64,000 nt of DNA from Warburgia ugandensis (lineage: Eukaryota; Streptophyta; Magnoliopsida; Canellales; Canellaceae): contig CP141135.1 in the NCBI GenBank assembly GCA_035236585.1, positions 5,242,001-5,306,000 on the forward strand, written 5' to 3'. A program made the translations under genes and the position numbers. Under the pieces are notes generated by a model. The model searched no databases. It was not told the DNA's origin and worked only from the letters and a program-made list of their open reading frames with translations. Below, one piece after another: positions 60,901 to 64,000 of the stretch (the stretch's first letter is position 1; each line of letters opens with the position of its first letter).

Positions 60901-60985
60901 AAACAGGAAACTGCAAGGAAAGAAAGGGAATTTTTCGAGAGGCGTAAGAGAAAGTGGTTGGAAGATGAAAAGGAGCGACCGCCAT
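54929..60985 (-). CDS. OASTL: Cysteine synthase-family (OAS-TL / S-sulfocysteine synthase-like), predicted chloroplastic, intact
   Basis: PLP-dependent enzyme that replaces the acetyl group of O-acetylserine with sulfide or, in CS26-type members, thiosulfate. Exons (all GT-AG): 60,985-60,785; 60,005-59,896; 59,800-59,743; 59,656-59,393; 59,275-59,138; 57,426-57,375; 57,287-57,238; 56,288-56,229; 55,765-55,685; 55,018-54,929. Total 1,104 nt, 367 aa. Residues 1-50 or so are Ser/Thr/Pro/Lys-rich, like a transit peptide. PLP lysine is K102 in SVKDR; SGNTG is 131-135; GIGTGGT is 235-241; GISSGA is 313-318; FPSFGERY is near 341-348. The start ATG at 60,985 was chosen because it opens the transit peptide; an upstream in-frame ATG at 61,048 adds 21 residues. 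[13 protein letters not shown] lacks the PHKIQGIGAG loop of classical cysteine synthases and resembles the CS26 type from memory. Introns 5 and 7 carry SINE and LINE fragments. Confidence 0.88.
56475..56640 (+). mobile_element. Au-family SINE in intron 7, block 2
   Basis: More complete than its block 1 partner: 'gatcttgaggtcatgggttc' (B box), 'aggtaaggttacgtactata', 'cccttccccaaacccc', 'gcataggtgggagcttcgtg' and 'gagctgccc'. Confidence 0.88.
57288..57374 (-). other. 87-nt stop-free intron (exitron-like) in the cysteine synthase gene
   Basis: GTCCAA...GTGCAG on the minus strand. Retention adds 29 in-frame residues. The retained form would begin G-P after ENP and end IGAG before YIPS, residues that match the classical PGP...IGAGF frame at both edges. 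Confidence 0.7.
57789..57913 (+). mobile_element. 5'-truncated RTE LINE 3' end in intron 5, block 2
   Basis: Orthologous to 24,658-24,783: 'gatttaaaaactttgggact', 'aacccctaattgggataagg' and a GATGATGGTGATG tail. Confidence 0.8.
58040..58225 (-). mobile_element. Au-family SINE in intron 5, block 2
   Basis: Reverse orientation: 'aaagggcagcctggtgc', 'ggtctcaggaaggggtgga', 'gtctacagtacgcaacctta', 'gaggctatttccacgcctc' and 'cccgtaacctcaaggttac'. Confidence 0.85.
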
Positions 60986-61266
60986 GCTCAAAGTTTTGAA
61001 GCTAAAGCAGGTCAGTAGCTTTATCCTCTTAATGGTGGATGGGCACATTCTTAACGTTGAAAAAATGAGCAGGCAAGATTAGAAGCGGGCCCCGCTCTTG
61101 GCATTGATCATGACCATCTACTTTGCAAGCAATGCTTGGATGGACCTACATAAGAATTGGAATTATCCCGTTTTGATATCCAACTCTAGAGAAATCAGGT
61201 GAATAGTGCGGAGTTGCTGATCAACCAGAGGTAGGGCTTATAATACAGAGTTGATACACATAGTAA
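60986..61266 (-). promoter_or_regulatory. Probable promoter/5' UTR of the intact cysteine synthase gene
   Basis: The minus strand has a TATTATAAG TATA-like word near 61,236-61,246, about 250 bp before the ATG. Given the 5' UTR length this would require, the assignment is tentative. The block 1 equivalent reads TATTATGAG. Confidence 0.3.
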
Positions 61267-61455
61267 CTTACCACGGATGGCCATAGAACGGTTAGATTAT
61301 TGATTAAGTGGGTCCATCATTAATGGGCAATCATAAAAATCCTGCTCGCATATCTTATTTGATCTTTCTAGTGAGAAATTTATGACTTCAACCTCCAATC
61401 AATGCGTTATATCACCTAAGCTTCGGCAGATGGTCCATTTGAGACATGATTCAGG
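61267..61455. repeat. About 190-bp segment present only in block 2
   Basis: Inserted between 'acatagtaac' and 'ggttccaatcacccc', which are contiguous in block 1 (31,038-31,060). The only edge repeat is the trinucleotide AAC. The interior resembles 630-725 at the start of the window, so it may be a member of a small dispersed family. Confidence 0.55.
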
Positions 61456-61779
61456 AAATGAACGGTTCCAATCACCCCAAAAACTTGGATCACTTTGTAT
61501 TTCTAACATTCTCTGAGCTTTACATCGCCCTCGTAAAATCGGATAAGTGGAATGTCAAAGACTATAAAATGTAATTAGAATTGTCTAAATGCAATGATTT
61601 CTCTTGGTACTGAGTTCTTATATCTTGTACGTGATGAATGGCTTAAATCTTTGAAAAAATTACTTTAGAAGTAGCTTCTAACTCCTTGAGATGCATAAGA
61701 GCATCCACACGTAAAGGGACTCGTGAACAAAATCAGAAGCAGGAAATTGTTTCCATTAGACTAGCTCTTATTTGAAGGG

Positions 61780-61950
61780 GAGCTTGTGCAACCGTAGTGT
61801 TCGTCATGTGACCTTAACGTCGCAGGTTAAAAGCGTGAAAATAGCATTTTGCAAAATGTAAGGTAATGCTACATACTATTGACCCTTATGATCTGCCCCT
61901 TCTCCTAACTCTGCATATGCGGGAGCTTCACGCATGGGGACTGTCCTTAA
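61780..61950 (+). mobile_element. Au-family SINE, block 2
   Basis: Orthologous to 31,352-31,523: 'gcaaccgtagtgttcgtc', 'gtgaccttaacgtcgcaggt', 'aaaatgtaaggtaatgctac' and 'gcatatgcgggagcttcac'. Confidence 0.85.
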
Positions 61951-63077
61951 GAGTAGCCCTCAACTTAGTGGATGATCTTACGTGGCTTTACATCGTACTC
62001 GATGGAACTGTGAGAAGTGGGATATCTGATAGACATGGATCTCATTTGGGCTCTGAGCTTACCAACTGTATTGGTTACATACATGTATGTTCCTTGTGGA
62101 TCTAAGTCGTTGATCACTAGGCTACATACGCTATGTCCACGAAGATAGTGGTGTACATGTGATCTTTAACCGTTGATCAATTACTGATCTCTCTCTCTCT
62201 CTCTCTCTCTGCCCGGCGCACATTTGGTCTTACATAGGTTTGAGTCACCACTTCCCTTTTGACGGGGTCTAAATATAGTAGTGCATCTTTGAGTTTGCTT
62301 TATATTTTTTTTGGCTTGGAGGCTAGAAAAATAAGGATTTTAAAACGGCTGAAACCATTTTAAAATAAACGAAATCATAAATTTTTAGGCATATTTTACT
62401 ACTAAATAGGATTTACTTCATGATTATCCAGACAGTCCCAACTATAATAACAAATCTTACGAATATTACGTACTGGCAGCAGAGGAATTATAAAGACACC
62501 ACCGTACTGAGGAGGGAACGTTGATTGACGGTTTCTATCCATTTGAACTTACTAAATTCATTCATCTCATCTCATTGCTCAGCCATTGGATGTTTTGTAT
62601 ACAAAAGATCATGATGATCACGAGACATAAGGAACCTGTACGTTTGGAAGTTGAATTTTGATCATTTTTATACAAAATTCCGAACCCAATCCATTGCCAT
62701 AGTATAAAACTTCTTAGCCAACGATGCTCTAGTCATGGTTGCAAGTTCGAGTTGCTGCTTTTCCTTTGGCCGGAATACTTTTACCACAAGTATAATTTTT
62801 TAAATACTAGAATCATCTAATCTACATGCATTTTTACTACTAGACATCTAAAGCAAGTGCAATTAGATGACGGAGATGAATCGTCCAAGGTAAGCCCCAC
62901 AATCAAGCAAACTTATTTTGAGAAGTGATATTTGGCTTGGCTTTAACTGCTTATACAACTTAGAAAAGGTCTTAACACGACAGTGTTTTTTAAATCATAG
63001 ACGAGGGTTAATGCAGTTTAACCTAAAAAATAACCGTAGTTAAGAGAGACATTGTCGTGGTAAGACTGCCTCTGAGT
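61951..63077. other. Intergenic, counterpart of 31,524-32,649; no gene recognised
   Basis: Contains a (CT)n run near 62,189-62,210 (about 11 units against about 7 in block 1). No conserved coding frame. Confidence 0.6.
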
Positions 63078-63262
63078 TGTATGAGTGATCAAAGCCAGAT
63101 TAAATATCATTTCTCTAACTTTATCTTTACATTGGGCGTGAGGTCACAAGTTTAAGGCGTAAAAACCACATCTTCCAATATAAGATAAGATTGCATACAA
63201 TAGATCCTTTGTGGTCCGTCTCTTGCCCTGACCATGCACCCACCTGCCCTTTTTTTATCATT
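63078..63262 (+). mobile_element. Au-family SINE, block 2, second copy
   Basis: Orthologous to 32,650-32,830. It includes 'gtgaggtcacaagtttaagg', 'gataagattgcatacaatag', 'gtccgtctcttgccctgacc' and 'cacctgcccttttttt'. Similarity between the blocks stops just after it. Confidence 0.78.
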
Positions 63263-64000
63263 AAAATACAAGGAATCTCAACTTTCATAAGCATTGTTCA
63301 GAGCAATAATATGCAACTAGGATCCACACCAGCATTTCTCTTCCGCTACAACGGATCTTGGCAGTCCATTGATTGGCAATCCGACGTTTGGCATCAGCAC
63401 CCCGTGTTGCATGGTCATGTCAAGCTTTTTGCACAAAGCCCGCATGGCATTCGGAACATTTATGCCTGAATTTGCGTAGAATGGCCTACAAATTTGAGTC
63501 ATTCATTTAACACAGGATCAGTAACATTTCTGATCTCCTTGCCATTGTAATCATTAGCGTCTGAAGCATTTAAAAAGCTAGATCAACCGATAATTGACCT
63601 AGGAGAATTGAAGATGTAGCGTATGGATTGTTCAAAGAGTAGGCCCTACTTGTGCTCTTGACCCACCAATAATTTTCTGAAGGAACATATGCATCCAACA
63701 TACAAGCATTTGCTCTTCTCCGAATCCTGCATAAGCGGGAGCTTTGTGCACTGGTGCTACCCCTTTATACAAGCTTTCAATCTCCATACCTTTAGCACAT
63801 GAACTGTTATACTGGGATGGTAGAAAGCTTCCGGGTAATCGTTTTCTTGAGTCCTTAACTGGATGGCAGAAGTTTTCCATCCATTTTACAGGTAAAAGTA
63901 CTAGTTGGGATCATCCACTGGGTATGAAAATCGAAGCAAAGTTCATCTAAGTCAAGGCCCATTGTCAATGTTTTGATCTTCCCAGATAGACTCAGCCAGA
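63263..64000. other. Intergenic; partial Au SINE, no gene recognised
   Basis: Positions about 63,700-63,770 hold the 3' part of another Au SINE ('ctccgaatcctgcataagcg', 'gggagctttgtgcactgg'). Positions 63,490-63,660 resemble 35,080-35,285. The frames at the right edge have no recognisable domain. Confidence 0.5.

Larger units (their letters stand above)
37300..63262 (+). repeat. Block 2 of a large tandem segmental duplication
   Basis: This is the direct-repeat partner of 2,735-32,830. Private sequence includes the 2.1 kb solo LTR at 47,684-49,794, about 190 bp at 61,267-61,455, and about 118 bp near 43,735-43,853. It lacks the RTE LINE and the transit-peptide LTR insertion seen in block 1. 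It carries the intact cysteine synthase copy and the only unbroken copy of the small membrane-protein gene. Confidence 0.85.

Overview
The window is nuclear DNA from a flowering plant. It has genes with canonical GT-AG introns and a predicted chloroplast transit peptide, Copia and Gypsy-type LTRs, an RTE-clade LINE, SINEs of the plant Au family and many long (CT)n/(GA)n microsatellites. Gene density is very low. I cannot name the species; the look of the intergenic DNA would fit a magnoliid or other early-diverging angiosperm, but that is only an impression.

The main organising feature is a large direct (tandem) duplication. Block 1 (about 2,735-32,830) and block 2 (about 37,300-63,262) carry the same elements in the same order and orientation: an old Gypsy-type LTR fragment; two tandem copies of a small membrane-protein gene (A1-A2 and A3-A4, period about 4.8 kb, minus strand); a 3'-truncated Copia element (minus); and a ten-exon O-acetylserine(thiol)lyase/cysteine synthase-family gene (minus) with its upstream region, which carries two Au SINEs. 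The 4.5 kb between the blocks is AT-rich repetitive DNA. The first 2.7 kb is mostly microsatellites and dispersed repeats.

The blocks have decayed differently. Block 1 gained an RTE LINE (about 16,929-20,068) and a 2.9 kb LTR-like insertion in the transit-peptide exon of its cysteine synthase copy, and it holds a doubled LTR-gag arrangement in its Copia element. Block 2 gained a 2.1 kb solo LTR with a 5-bp target duplication inside its Copia element. Only block 2 keeps an intact cysteine synthase (predicted 367 aa, chloroplast-targeted) and an intact membrane-protein reading frame (A4, 153 aa). The block 1 cysteine synthase has a stop codon in the transit peptide, the LTR insertion, a lost splice acceptor and several changes at conserved residues. 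A1 and A3 share one nonsense mutation and A2 is frameshifted.

I found no CRISPR, phage, plasmid or bacterial-type system, no tRNA or rRNA gene, and no convincing new multi-gene system. The most interesting material is gene-level: an 87-nt, frame-preserving, stop-free intron at the loop where ordinary cysteine synthases bind serine acetyltransferase, and the step-by-step loss of one of two duplicated genes. All alignments were done by eye. Transposon edges are approximate unless a target duplication or terminal motif is stated.
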